From the NCBI RefSeq assembly GCF_006864135.1, contig NZ_SADV01000026.1:1-59805 (forward strand): a DNA stretch of 59,805 nucleotides, in the 5' to 3' direction. The notes beneath the pieces are model-generated. The model did no database searches. It saw only the letters and a list, made by a program, of their open reading frames with translations, and was not told where the DNA came from. Made by a program: the position numbers and the translations under genes. This DNA is from Lysinibacillus sphaericus (GTDB lineage Bacteria > Bacillota > Bacilli > Bacillales_A > Planococcaceae). Of the stretch, positions 31,010 through 38,012 are shown piece by piece. Position 1 is the stretch's first letter, and each line of letters opens with the position of its first letter.

Positions 31010-32632
31010 ATGTCGGAACGTTTTGGCATGAAAAGCTACATGAAGGGAGCGGCCTTACTTACAATTGCTGCTCTTGTTGTGAAGGTTCTTAGTGCAATTT
31101 ATCGTGTGCCTTTTCAAAATCTTGTTGGTGATGAAGGGTTTTATATTTATCAGCAGGTGTATCCGGTTATATCTATTTTTGTCGTATGGACAGCTAGTGG
31201 ATTTGCAGTAGCTATTTCTAAAATGCTTGCAGATAATGATTGTATTTTAGACCCGCTAGAGAGGGATCAGAAACGAAGCGGTATTATGCGTATTGTCTTT
31301 CGTTATTTAACAGTACTATCGTTATTGTTTTTTGTCGCTTTATTTAGTGGTGCTGAAATAATTGCACAGCTTATGGGCGATACTCAGCTTGCGCCTTTAA
31401 TACGGACGGGTTCATTTATAGTACTTGTTATGCCAGCACATGCTATTTTAAAGGGCGGGTTTCAATCAAGAGGCATTATGGAGCCGATTGCTTATGCGCA
31501 AGTCCTTGAACAGGCTGTGAGAGTATCAGTCATTTTAGCAGGAACATTTATCATTATGAAGACGACAGAATCACTATATAGTGCTGGACAAATGGCTATC
31601 ATAGGTACAGTTATTGGCGAAATTGTAGGCTTTGTATTACTTGCGTTTATTTTTAAAAAACGTTTTGGTTTATTTAATAATAAGAAACAACAGCGGCGTA
31701 TCGAAAGTTTTCCCATTATTAAAGAGGTTACATTGCTAAGTTTAAGTGTGAGCATGAGTGGTCTATTGTTACTTGGCTATCAGTTAGTTGATTCCTTTAC
31801 AATTTATTCGCTATTAATAGATGGTGGAATGGATCAGACGGTAGCTAAGGCAACAAAAGGCGTTTATGATCGCGGGCAGCCATTGGTACAGCTCGGAGTT
31901 GTCATTGCTTCTTCACTTTCACTTGCTATTGTGCCCCTTATCGCGCATATGTCCAAAAAACAGGAAGGCCGTAGTGCCATTCCGTTTATTCAACTAACGT
32001 ATAAAGCGTCTGTATTATTTGGCTGGGCGGCATCTCTAGGTTTAATACTCGTTATGCCGTATATTAATGCCATGCTCTTTAAAACAGATGCACTGTCGGA
32101 AGTACTTATGGTATATGTATTACAAATTGTGCCATTGTCGGTTATTTTAACATTTACAGCTATTTTGCAAGGCTATGGAAAATTAAAAAAGCCAGCTTTA
32201 TTTTTGATTATAGGTTTTATGTTAAAAATAATATTGAATGTGCTGACAATTGCTTTATTTGGTGTATTAGGTGCAGCTATTGCTAATAATGTGGGTCTTT
32301 TGTTTACTGCTCTAATGCTTATTTTTTATTTAAAGAGAATGACGGCTATTCAATTAGCGTCAGCCAATTTTTATAAAAAAGTTGGAATTGCATCACTCAG
32401 CATGGCAGCTGTAGTGCTAGTTTGGCTGCAGTTTATACCACCGTTGTTAAACCAATTTTTATCACCTCGATTTGTCGCAGTGGTAGCCGGTTTTTCAGCC
32501 GTGTGTTTAGGAGCGTTTGTAATGATCACCATAATTGCTAAGTTACGAGTATTAGTCGAAAAAGAGTGGTACTTACTACCGTTTGGGCGCAAAATGGCAG
32601 TTTATCAATTATGGTTAAATCGGAAAAAGTAG
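31010..32632 (+). CDS. Lipid flippase-like polysaccharide exporter (YabM/SpoVB family)
   Basis: A 540-residue membrane protein with about 14 predicted helices, of the MOP superfamily (MVF/PST branch; YabM, SpoVB, YtgP, MurJ relatives). The family signature AALLTIAALVVKVLSAIYRVPFQNLVGDEG (fragments: LTIAALVVKVLSAIYRVPFQ) is at the N-terminus. By position between spoVT and yabN it corresponds to B. subtilis yabM, whose substrate is not defined; the family moves lipid-linked saccharides across the membrane. The ATG at 31010 follows AAGAGGG; the frame is open further upstream without a site. TGCTATACT at 30967-30975 could be an extended -10. Confidence 0.88.
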   Translation: MSERFGMKSYMKGAALLTIAALVVKVLSAIYRVPFQNLVGDEGFYIYQQVYPVISIFVVWTASGFAVAISKMLADNDCILDPLERDQKRSGIMRIVFRYLTVLSLLFFVALFSGAEIIAQLMGDTQLAPLIRTGSFIVLVMPAHAILKGGFQSRGIMEPIAYAQVLEQAVRVSVILAGTFIIMKTTESLYSAGQMAIIGTVIGEIVGFVLLAFIFKKRFGLFNNKKQQRRIESFPIIKEVTLLSLSVSMSGLLLLGYQLVDSFTIYSLLIDGGMDQTVAKATKGVYDRGQPLVQLGVVIASSLSLAIVPLIAHMSKKQEGRSAIPFIQLTYKASVLFGWAASLGLILVMPYINAMLFKTDALSEVLMVYVLQIVPLSVILTFTAILQGYGKLKKPALFLIIGFMLKIILNVLTIALFGVLGAAIANNVGLLFTALMLIFYLKRMTAIQLASANFYKKVGIASLSMAAVVLVWLQFIPPLLNQFLSPRFVAVVAGFSAVCLGAFVMITIIAKLRVLVEKEWYLLPFGRKMAVYQLWLNRKK

Positions 32633-32641
32633 GTGGATTGA

Positions 32642-34102
32642 TTGAATACTTTAACAGTTATAGGTCTAGGTGCGGGTGATTTTAATCAGTTGCAAATGGG
32701 TGTCTATAAAAAACTAAAAGCGGCAAGAAAATTATATGTTCGTACAGTGGATCATCCGGTATTAGAAGAATTATCTGCTGAGGGCTTACAATTTGAAAGC
32801 TTTGACGCAGTCTATGAAAAACATAATTCGTTCCAGCCTGTGTATGAGGAAATTGCAGAAAAGCTTGTGGCTGCTACAACAAATGAAGATGTTATGTATG
32901 CTGTACCGGGGCATCCACTTGTCGCAGAGCAGACTGTACAATTGCTTATTGCAGCTGCGGATGAGGGAAAAGTAAAACTAGTCATTGAAGGTGGACAAAG
33001 CTTTTTAGATCCAATATTTGGCGCGTTAAAAATCGACCCAATTGAGGGTTTTCAACTGCTGGATGGCACTAGCTTTTCTATGCATGACATTAACATGCGT
33101 CAACATATTTTAATAGCCCAAGTATATGATACATTTAGTGCATCAGAAGTAAAGCTAACGTTAATGGAGAAATACGATGACGAATACCCTGTTACAGTCG
33201 TTACAGCAGCAGGCTCGTCACAGGAAAAATTAGTGACAGTACCTCTTTATGAGCTCGACCAAAGCGTTGAGGTGGATAATTTAACAACGGTATATGTGCC
33301 GCCTGTGAAATCACAAGAGGATGCTTTACGAGACTGGACAACTTTCCGTCAAATTATTGCTGTTTTACGAGGTCCGGATGGCTGTCCGTGGGATCAAAAG
33401 CAAACACATGAATCACTGAAAAAATATTTATTAGAAGAAGCACACGAATATTTGGCAGCGGTAGATGCAGAGGATGACTTTGCGATGATCGAGGAGCTTG
33501 GAGATGTACTGTTACAAGTGTTCCTTCATGCACAAATCGGAGAAGATCAAGGTTACTTTACGTTGGAAGATGTAGTGGCTTCGATAAGTGAAAAAATGAT
33601 TCGTCGACACCCGCATGTATTTGGAGATGTATCGGTGGAAGATGCAGAGGGTGTTGTAGCAAACTGGGAAGTTATAAAAGCGGAAGAAAAGGGTATAAGT
33701 GATAAGCCACTATTAAAAGAGGAATACCGGGCGTCCTCTGCTCTACAAACAGCATATAATTATCAAAAAAGAGCTGCAAAGGTAGGATTTGATTGGCCTG
33801 ATGTAGAGGGCGCATGGGACAAGTTTGCAGAGGAATGGCAGGAATTTCGTAATGAGGTGACGAAAGGTACAAATGCGTCACGTCTTGATGAATTTGGGGA
33901 TGTCTTGTTCACACTTGTGAATTTAGCGCGTTTCTATAAGCTATCTCCAGAAGAGGCTATGTTACATGCGAATGAGAAGTTTGCGAGACGCTTTGGTTAC
34001 GTGGAAGCAAAGGTAAAGGAAAGTGGAAAGCCATTTTCTAATTATACATTAGAACAATTAGATGCTTTCTGGAATGAAGCGAAGCAGCAAGAAAAGGAGT
34101 AA
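32642..34102 (+). CDS. yabN: Nucleoside triphosphate pyrophosphohydrolase, MazG with methylase-like N-domain (YabN)
   Basis: A 486-residue fusion. Residues 1-215 resemble a tetrapyrrole (corrin/porphyrin) methylase (TVIGLGAGDFNQLQMGVYK, AVPGHPLVAE). Residues 225-486 are MazG, with two all-alpha repeats whose metal-binding EExxD sites are EELGDVLLQV and DEFGDVLFTL. MazG hydrolyses non-canonical or excess NTPs to NMP and pyrophosphate. What the methylase-like half does is unknown in this family. Start is TTG, ten bases after yabM's stop with TAGGTGG upstream, so it is cotranscribed. Confidence 0.93.
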   Translation: MNTLTVIGLGAGDFNQLQMGVYKKLKAARKLYVRTVDHPVLEELSAEGLQFESFDAVYEKHNSFQPVYEEIAEKLVAATTNEDVMYAVPGHPLVAEQTVQLLIAAADEGKVKLVIEGGQSFLDPIFGALKIDPIEGFQLLDGTSFSMHDINMRQHILIAQVYDTFSASEVKLTLMEKYDDEYPVTVVTAAGSSQEKLVTVPLYELDQSVEVDNLTTVYVPPVKSQEDALRDWTTFRQIIAVLRGPDGCPWDQKQTHESLKKYLLEEAHEYLAAVDAEDDFAMIEELGDVLLQVFLHAQIGEDQGYFTLEDVVASISEKMIRRHPHVFGDVSVEDAEGVVANWEVIKAEEKGISDKPLLKEEYRASSALQTAYNYQKRAAKVGFDWPDVEGAWDKFAEEWQEFRNEVTKGTNASRLDEFGDVLFTLVNLARFYKLSPEEAMLHANEKFARRFGYVEAKVKESGKPFSNYTLEQLDAFWNEAKQQEKE

Positions 34103-34106
34103 AAAT

Positions 34107-34397
34107 ATGCGATTAGATAAATTTTTAAAAGTATCACGTTTGATTAAACGTCGTACATTAGCGAAGGAAGTAGCAGACCAAGGCCGTATTACGATTAATG
34201 ATAAGGTTGCGAAAGCTAGTAGTGCTGTTAAAGCTGGGGATGAGCTAGCTATTCGTTTTGGACAAAAAATTGTGACAGCACGTGTAGAGGAATTACGTGA
34301 TACTGTGAAAAAAGAAGATGCCGCAAAAATGTTTACTATTTTGAAGGAAGAGCGTCTTGAAAAAATTGAACCTGAATTTATCGATGATGAGGACTAA
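34107..34397 (+). CDS. rqcP: RqcP, S4 domain ribosome quality-control factor (YabO)
   Basis: A 96-residue protein made of one S4 RNA-binding domain (MRLDKFLKVSRLIKRRTLAK) and a short acidic tail. In B. subtilis RqcP works with RqcH to add C-terminal alanine tails to nascent chains stuck on split 50S subunits. Older annotations call it Hsp15/HslR-like. The ATG at 34107 follows AAAAGGAG; the frame continues upstream inside yabN. It begins four bases after the yabN stop. Confidence 0.92.
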   Translation: MRLDKFLKVSRLIKRRTLAKEVADQGRITINDKVAKASSAVKAGDELAIRFGQKIVTARVEELRDTVKKEDAAKMFTILKEERLEKIEPEFIDDED

Positions 34398-34492
34398 TGA
34401 ATAATAGTGTAGGAGTCTTCTGAAGTTGTCGTTTAGCTTTTGCCATAAAGGTGCTGAAGTGGAGATAAAAGTGTAACAACTTTAATAAATTT

Positions 34493-34522
34493 GTCATGCT
34501 TTTAAGGTTGTCCGCATAAAGT
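34493..34522 (+). promoter_or_regulatory. Possible SigE promoter of yabPQ
   Basis: GTCATGCT (34493-34500) and CATAAAGT (34515-34522), 14 bases apart, are near the SigE pattern (-35 GTCATATT, -10 CATACAAT). B. subtilis yabP is SigE-dependent. Several mismatches keep this tentative. Confidence 0.5.
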
Positions 34523-34556
34523 GAACAGAAGCTAGGACGACTAAAGGAGGAAAAAA

Positions 34557-34856
34557 ATGACGCTACATCAAGAAAGTAACCGTTACACAATTCCATCTGG
34601 AGAACATATTTTAACGATTCGTAATCGTAAAAGAATGGACATGACTTCTGTAAAATCAATTGAACGCTTTGATCAGGAAGAATTTTTCATCAAGACGTCC
34701 CAAGGGCATTTGTTAATCCGTGGAGAAGAACTGCATATCGTTCACTTAGATGTTGACAAAGGGTTATTGACGCTTGAAGGAACTGTAAAAACTTTGCAGT
34801 ATGACGAGGAGGAAAGTGGCTTCTCGAAAGGTTTCCTTCATAAATTGTTTGGATGA
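34557..34856 (+). CDS. yabP: Sporulation protein YabP
   Basis: A 99-residue protein of the YabP/YqfC family with the core FIKTSQGHLLIRGEELHIVHLD (fragments: TSQGHLLIRGEELHI) and a C-terminal SGFSKGFLHKLFG. It is required for sporulation in B. subtilis, in the mother cell, but its biochemical role is not known. A strong AAAGGAGG precedes the ATG. Its stop overlaps the yabQ start by four bases. Confidence 0.93.
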   Translation: MTLHQESNRYTIPSGEHILTIRNRKRMDMTSVKSIERFDQEEFFIKTSQGHLLIRGEELHIVHLDVDKGLLTLEGTVKTLQYDEEESGFSKGFLHKLFG

Positions 34857-35344
34857 TTGTTAGTGAACAATTTGTTCAGCTATTAGTCATGGTTTTGAGC
34901 GGTATAGCAGTTGGGTTCATTATTGATAGTGTAAGACTTATTGTTTTTTCAACTCCAAAAAGGTCAAGCATTCGAAGATGGATGATGGTATTTGAACTAC
35001 TTACCTGGATTCTGCTTGGAGGTCTGACATACTATTTGTTATTTTGGCTAAAAGATGGCGCTTGGCGGGCTTATGACCCGCTAGCGCAAATAGCCGGAAT
35101 TTTTTTGTATCAAACGTTTTTTCAAACTTTTTTACGTTTCGTCGCAAGGGTTTTGGTGAATATAACATGGAGACCCCTGTGGTTCATCATACGACTAATA
35201 AGTGCTATTATTCGACAAATTTTTAAATTCTTAATAAGTATTTGTGCGTTTGTTTTAAGACCTTTTGTCAAAATTTATTCGTATTTGTCCAACACTTTTT
35301 TTAAAAAAGTTCGATTTATCAAGTATAATAAAAGACAACAATAA
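34853..35344 (+). CDS. yabQ: Spore cortex protein YabQ
   Basis: A 163-residue membrane protein with four or five predicted helices, starting with a QFVQLLVMVLSGIAVGFIID segment. In B. subtilis YabQ sits in the membranes around the forespore and is needed for cortex formation. The C-terminal third is basic (KKVRFIKYNKRQQ). Translation is coupled to yabP through ATGA. divIC follows 17 bases later. Confidence 0.92.
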   Translation: MIVSEQFVQLLVMVLSGIAVGFIIDSVRLIVFSTPKRSSIRRWMMVFELLTWILLGGLTYYLLFWLKDGAWRAYDPLAQIAGIFLYQTFFQTFLRFVARVLVNITWRPLWFIIRLISAIIRQIFKFLISICAFVLRPFVKIYSYLSNTFFKKVRFIKYNKRQQ

Positions 35345-35361
35345 TTTTCGGAGGTACGGGC

Positions 35362-35829
35362 ATGACTATACGTCGTTCATCAAATGATGATCAACAAAAC
35401 TATACTAAACTTGATAATGACTATGTCCGTAACACGGATAAAGCTATAAATCGTAAAATTCAAGCGCGAAAACGGAAACTGCGCCGTATTGCCTTTTTTG
35501 CGATTGTGCCAGTCGTTATTATTGCCTTTCTCTTAAATATACTTTTGAATCAAAATGAAACGCTAGCTGCAAAAGAGCAAGAAAAGGTTGAAGCGAAGAA
35601 GCATCTTTCTGAATTGAAAGATGAGCGAGATTCGTTAAATCTTAAAATTAAACAGTTAGAGGATGATGAGTATATCGCAAAATTATTACGCAAAGATTAT
35701 TTTCTATCCGAAAAAGGTGAAATAATTTTCATTATACCGGACGAAAAAGGGCAAAAGAGCGATATACCGGAGAAAAAAGATAAAAAAGACAGCATATCAG
35801 AAAAGAAAGGTAAAAAAGAAGAAGACTGA
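35362..35829 (+). CDS. divIC: Cell division protein DivIC
   Basis: A 155-residue bitopic membrane protein of the FtsB/DivIC family. A basic cytoplasmic N-terminus is followed by one membrane helix (about 43-63) and an extracellular coiled coil (LKDERDSLNLKIKQLEDDEY). It forms the divisome subcomplex with FtsL and DivIB at the septum. The last 30 residues are lysine- and glutamate-rich repeats (EKKDKKDSISEKKGKKEED), making the protein longer than the 125 residues of B. subtilis. Start ATG follows TTCGGAGG. Confidence 0.93.
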   Translation: MTIRRSSNDDQQNYTKLDNDYVRNTDKAINRKIQARKRKLRRIAFFAIVPVVIIAFLLNILLNQNETLAAKEQEKVEAKKHLSELKDERDSLNLKIKQLEDDEYIAKLLRKDYFLSEKGEIIFIIPDEKGQKSDIPEKKDKKDSISEKKGKKEED

Positions 35830-35843
35830 AAAGCTATGTATTG

Positions 35844-35871
35844 TTGACACTCTTTTATTGTTATATATAAT
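35844..35871 (+). promoter_or_regulatory. SigA promoter of yabR
   Basis: TTGACA (35844-35849) and TATAAT (35866-35871) with a 16-base spacer, 93 bases before yabR. Confidence 0.78.
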
Positions 35872-35963
35872 GAAAAGAGAAACTTATTGTAGTAAAAAGT
35901 TTGATTAAATTGATTACATGACTCAAATGAGTCGCTTAATTTTTAAGGAGGAGCATTTTTTTT

Positions 35964-36410
35964 ATGTCAATTGAAGTAGGCAGCAAGGTACAAGGTAAAG
36001 TAACAGGAATCACAAATTTTGGAGCATTCGTTGAGCTGCCAGACGGCAAAACAGGCTTAGTACACATCAGTGAAGTTGCTGACAATTATGTAAAAGATAT
36101 CAATGAGCATCTAAAAGTTGGAGATGAAGTTGAAGTAAAAGTGATGAATGTTGAAGCGGACGGGAAGATCGGTCTTTCAATCCGTAAAGCAAAGCCTCAA
36201 GCAGAGAGACCAGAGCGTCCAGAGCGTCCAGAGCGTCCTGCACGTCCACGTCGCGATAATCGTTCTAATGATCGCAACGATCGTCATCAGCCGAAAGAGA
36301 ATTTTGAGCAAAAAATGGCACGTTTCTTAAAAGATAGTGATGAACGCCTAGCAACACTTAAACGTGCTACAGAATCAAAACGCGGTGGTCGTGGAGCTAG
36401 AAGAGGGTAG
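35964..36410 (+). CDS. yabR: S1 RNA-binding domain protein YabR
   Basis: A 148-residue protein with one S1/OB-fold domain at residues 1-75 (GSKVQGKVTGITNFGAFVEL, KTGLVHISEVADNYVKDI), followed by a low-complexity basic tail containing ERPERPERPARPRR and a GGRGARRG end. YabR of B. subtilis and related general-stress protein 13 bind RNA or ribosomes; the precise role is not defined. The ribosome binding site is AAGGAGGAG. Nine-base DNA repeats (CCAGAGCGT) encode the RPE stretch at about 36207-36235. Confidence 0.9.
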   Translation: MSIEVGSKVQGKVTGITNFGAFVELPDGKTGLVHISEVADNYVKDINEHLKVGDEVEVKVMNVEADGKIGLSIRKAKPQAERPERPERPERPARPRRDNRSNDRNDRHQPKENFEQKMARFLKDSDERLATLKRATESKRGGRGARRG

Positions 36411-36455
36411 TTTGCTGACTGTTTTAATCGTAGAAAAAGTGTATTAAATAGATTT

Positions 36456-36491
36456 GGGATTAGCTTTTTAATAAAGCTAATCCCTTTTTTT
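36456..36491 (+). terminator. Terminator after yabR
   Basis: GGGATTAGCTTT pairs with AAAGCTAATCCC around a TTAAT loop, then seven T. Confidence 0.95.
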
Positions 36492-36560
36492 AATAATCTT
36501 TGCATACACCTCATCTAGCTATAAGTCGTAAAACCCTTCTAGTAGGATCTATGTGTCGTA

Positions 36561-36812
36561 CTAAAACGTGGATGTCGGTCTTTTCTTCTTTTTAGGAGCT
36601 TGTGAGGATGCTTGTTCTGTTAGTTTTTCTAAAGACTTTTCGGATGGTTTAACGACCATTTTGACAAGTAAAAACACACCATAAACACTAACCGCTAATC
36701 CGGTGAGGAGTAAAAATGTTTGTACGGCAAATGGTAAATTAATAAGAATGGATACGAGAATAATCATAGAGCCACTTCCACAAATTAAAGCAGCTTTAGT
36801 TAATGAACCCAA
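36561..36812 (-). CDS. Small membrane protein, function unknown
   Basis: An 83-residue protein with two predicted membrane helices (ALICGSGSMIILVSILINLP and FLLLTGLAVSVYGVFLLVKM) and a basic C-terminus (PKKKKRPTSTF). I do not recognise the family. The TTG at 36812 is chosen because AGGAGG lies ten bases upstream; an ATG at 36848 has no ribosome binding site and the AGGAGG would fall inside the gene. It is on the minus strand between yabR and the tRNA genes. No terminator is seen. Confidence 0.6.
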   Translation of the reverse strand: MGSLTKAALICGSGSMIILVSILINLPFAVQTFLLLTGLAVSVYGVFLLVKMVVKPSEKSLEKLTEQASSQAPKKKKRPTSTF

Positions 36813-36924
36813 AGGAAATAAACCTCCTAGTTTACACGCTTTTTTCATTATTAGTATGCCATATTTTTATTCTTATCACCATAACTTGGGTTAATTTTCG
36901 TTTCGGCTAGGACCTTCTGAGGTG

Positions 36925-36995
36925 ACGTTAGGAGCAACGAGTATTTTTTATGTGCGAAAACGAAGCGGCAGCAACGCAACAACAGCTGCAATAAC
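36925..36995. repeat. B-like hairpin remnant
   Basis: TTTTTTATGTGCGAAAACGAAGCGGCAGCA (shown in part: GTGCGAAAACGAAGCG) resembles the B module, followed by AACAACAGCTGC. The surrounding 300 bases between the small membrane gene and the tRNA terminator hold nothing else I recognise. Confidence 0.45.
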
Positions 36996-37112
36996 AAAGG
37001 GAAACTGCTCATGTAACCATTATCGCAGGATGTTCCTAAACTGAATGCTCCGGGGTCTCGGGTAGTAAAAGAATAAATAAATTCGATGTTTCTAGTATCC
37101 AACTAAATGTGC

Positions 37113-37156
37113 AAAAAAAATAGGCGCCTCAGAAATCGTTCTGAGACGCCTATTTG
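37113..37156 (-). terminator. Terminator of the tRNA cluster
   Basis: On the minus strand AAATAGGCGTCTCAGAA pairs with TTCTGAGGCGCCTATTT around a short loop and is followed by eight T, directly after tRNA-Glu. Confidence 0.93.
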
Positions 37157-37159
37157 AGA

Positions 37160-37231
37160 TGACCCCTACGGGATTCGAACCCGTGTTACCGCCGTGAAAG
37201 GGCGGTGTCTTAACCACTTGACCAAGGGGCC
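37160..37231 (-). tRNA. tRNA-Glu (UUC)
   Basis: Read on the minus strand, 72 bases fold as a tRNA: GGCCCCT acceptor with AGGGGTC, D-arm TGGTCAAGTGGTTAAGA, anticodon arm CCGCC-CTTTCAC-GGCGG with UUC, and T-arm ACGGGTTCGAATCCCGT. CCA is not encoded. Last of three tRNAs in transcription order. Confidence 0.97.
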
Positions 37232-37236
37232 TACTA

Positions 37237-37313
37237 TGGTGGCGGCCGAGGGGATCGAACCCCCGACCTTACGGGTATGAACCGTACGCTCTAGCCAGCT
37301 GAGCTAGGCCGCC
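37237..37313 (-). tRNA. tRNA-Met (CAU), elongator
   Basis: On the minus strand, 77 bases including CCA. Acceptor GGCGGCC / GGCCGCC, anticodon arm TACGG-TTCATAC-CCGTA with CAU, T-arm GGGGGTTCGATCCCC. G1-C72 pairing marks it as elongator, not initiator. Confidence 0.96.
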
Positions 37314-37324
37314 ATTAAATATTA

Positions 37325-37399
37325 TGGAGCGGAAGACGAGGTTCGAACTCGCGACCCCCACCTTGGCAAGGTGGTGTTCTACCACTGAACTACTTCCGC
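37325..37399 (-). tRNA. tRNA-Gly (GCC)
   Basis: On the minus strand, 75 bases including CCA. Acceptor GCGGAAG / CTTCCGC, anticodon arm CACCT-TGCCAAG-GTGG with GCC, T-arm GCGAGTTCGAACCTCGT. First gene of the cluster. Confidence 0.96.
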
Positions 37400-37423
37400 G
37401 TTTTGTCTTAAGCAACAAGTTAT

Positions 37424-37452
37424 ATAATACATGCCTTTGTAACTAACGTCAA
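37424..37452 (-). promoter_or_regulatory. SigA promoter of the tRNA cluster
   Basis: On the minus strand TTGACG (37447-37452) and TATTAT (37424-37429) are 17 bases apart, 25 bases before tRNA-Gly. Confidence 0.78.
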
Positions 37453-37504
37453 GAGTTTTTTATGAAAAAATTAATAAAAATATATGGTTTTATAAATTAT
37501 TTAA

Positions 37505-37605
37505 CCTATTTTATACGAAAGTGAAACGGCAGTTACAAATGTTTTGGTAGCGAAAGCGAAGCGTAGTTACAGAAGTAGTCTTCTACTGAATGAAGATAAA
37601 TAGAA
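37505..37605 (+). repeat. B-type hairpin repeat
   Basis: The clearest B core in the window: GTAGCGAAAGCGAAGCG and then TAGTTAC (37547-37570), preceded by a decayed second copy TACGAAAGTGAAACGGC. TGAATGAAGATAAATAG follows. The next 300 bases up to the spoIIE control region contain only a short TGTAGCGAAGGTGGGAC remnant near 37779. Confidence 0.7.
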
Positions 37606-37915
37606 TCATCTACTACTTTTGGTAGTGAGCCTTGTTTATCAAACTTTTTGTTCTTAAGTAGACTATCGGTGTAATTGTTGACTATAGTATTTTGACGGAA
37701 TTGGGAGCATCGATCAATGAAAAAGAAGGGGCCAACATGCACTAGACCTATCATGAAAAAAATTTACAATGTTTTTTATGTAGCGAAGGTGGGACTGGGT
37801 TATGTAATTTTCGTAATTTTTAAACAAATTATATAGAAAGAGATGTTTATAATGATGTGCAGCTTCTCGTTTTCGTAGATATTGTTGCCATTTCTCGTAT
37901 TTATGCATATGTATT

Positions 37916-37981
37916 CGTCGAAATGTTTATATTTTTTTCTGTCACCGTCAGACAATCTTTCCATACATAATTTCTTATAAT
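37916..37981 (+). promoter_or_regulatory. Candidate spoIIE promoter with 21-base spacing and a Spo0A-like box
   Basis: TATAAT (37976-37981) has CAGACA exactly 21 bases upstream (37949-37954), the unusual spacing of Spo0A-activated SigA promoters such as spoIIE and spoIIG of B. subtilis. CGTCGAA at 37916-37922 differs from the 0A box TGTCGAA at one position. Confidence 0.5.
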
Positions 37982-38012
37982 AGTTCCAAACGTACAGAAA
38001 GGGGATAGTGAA

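Noticed and set aside
34378..34659. 93-codon minus-strand frame across rqcP and yabP
   Set aside because: It overlaps the ends of two well-supported genes and the yabP promoter region; no recognisable product.
37533..37754. 73-codon minus-strand frame before spoIIE
   Set aside because: It starts in unremarkable DNA and ends in a B repeat; no ribosome binding site or family.
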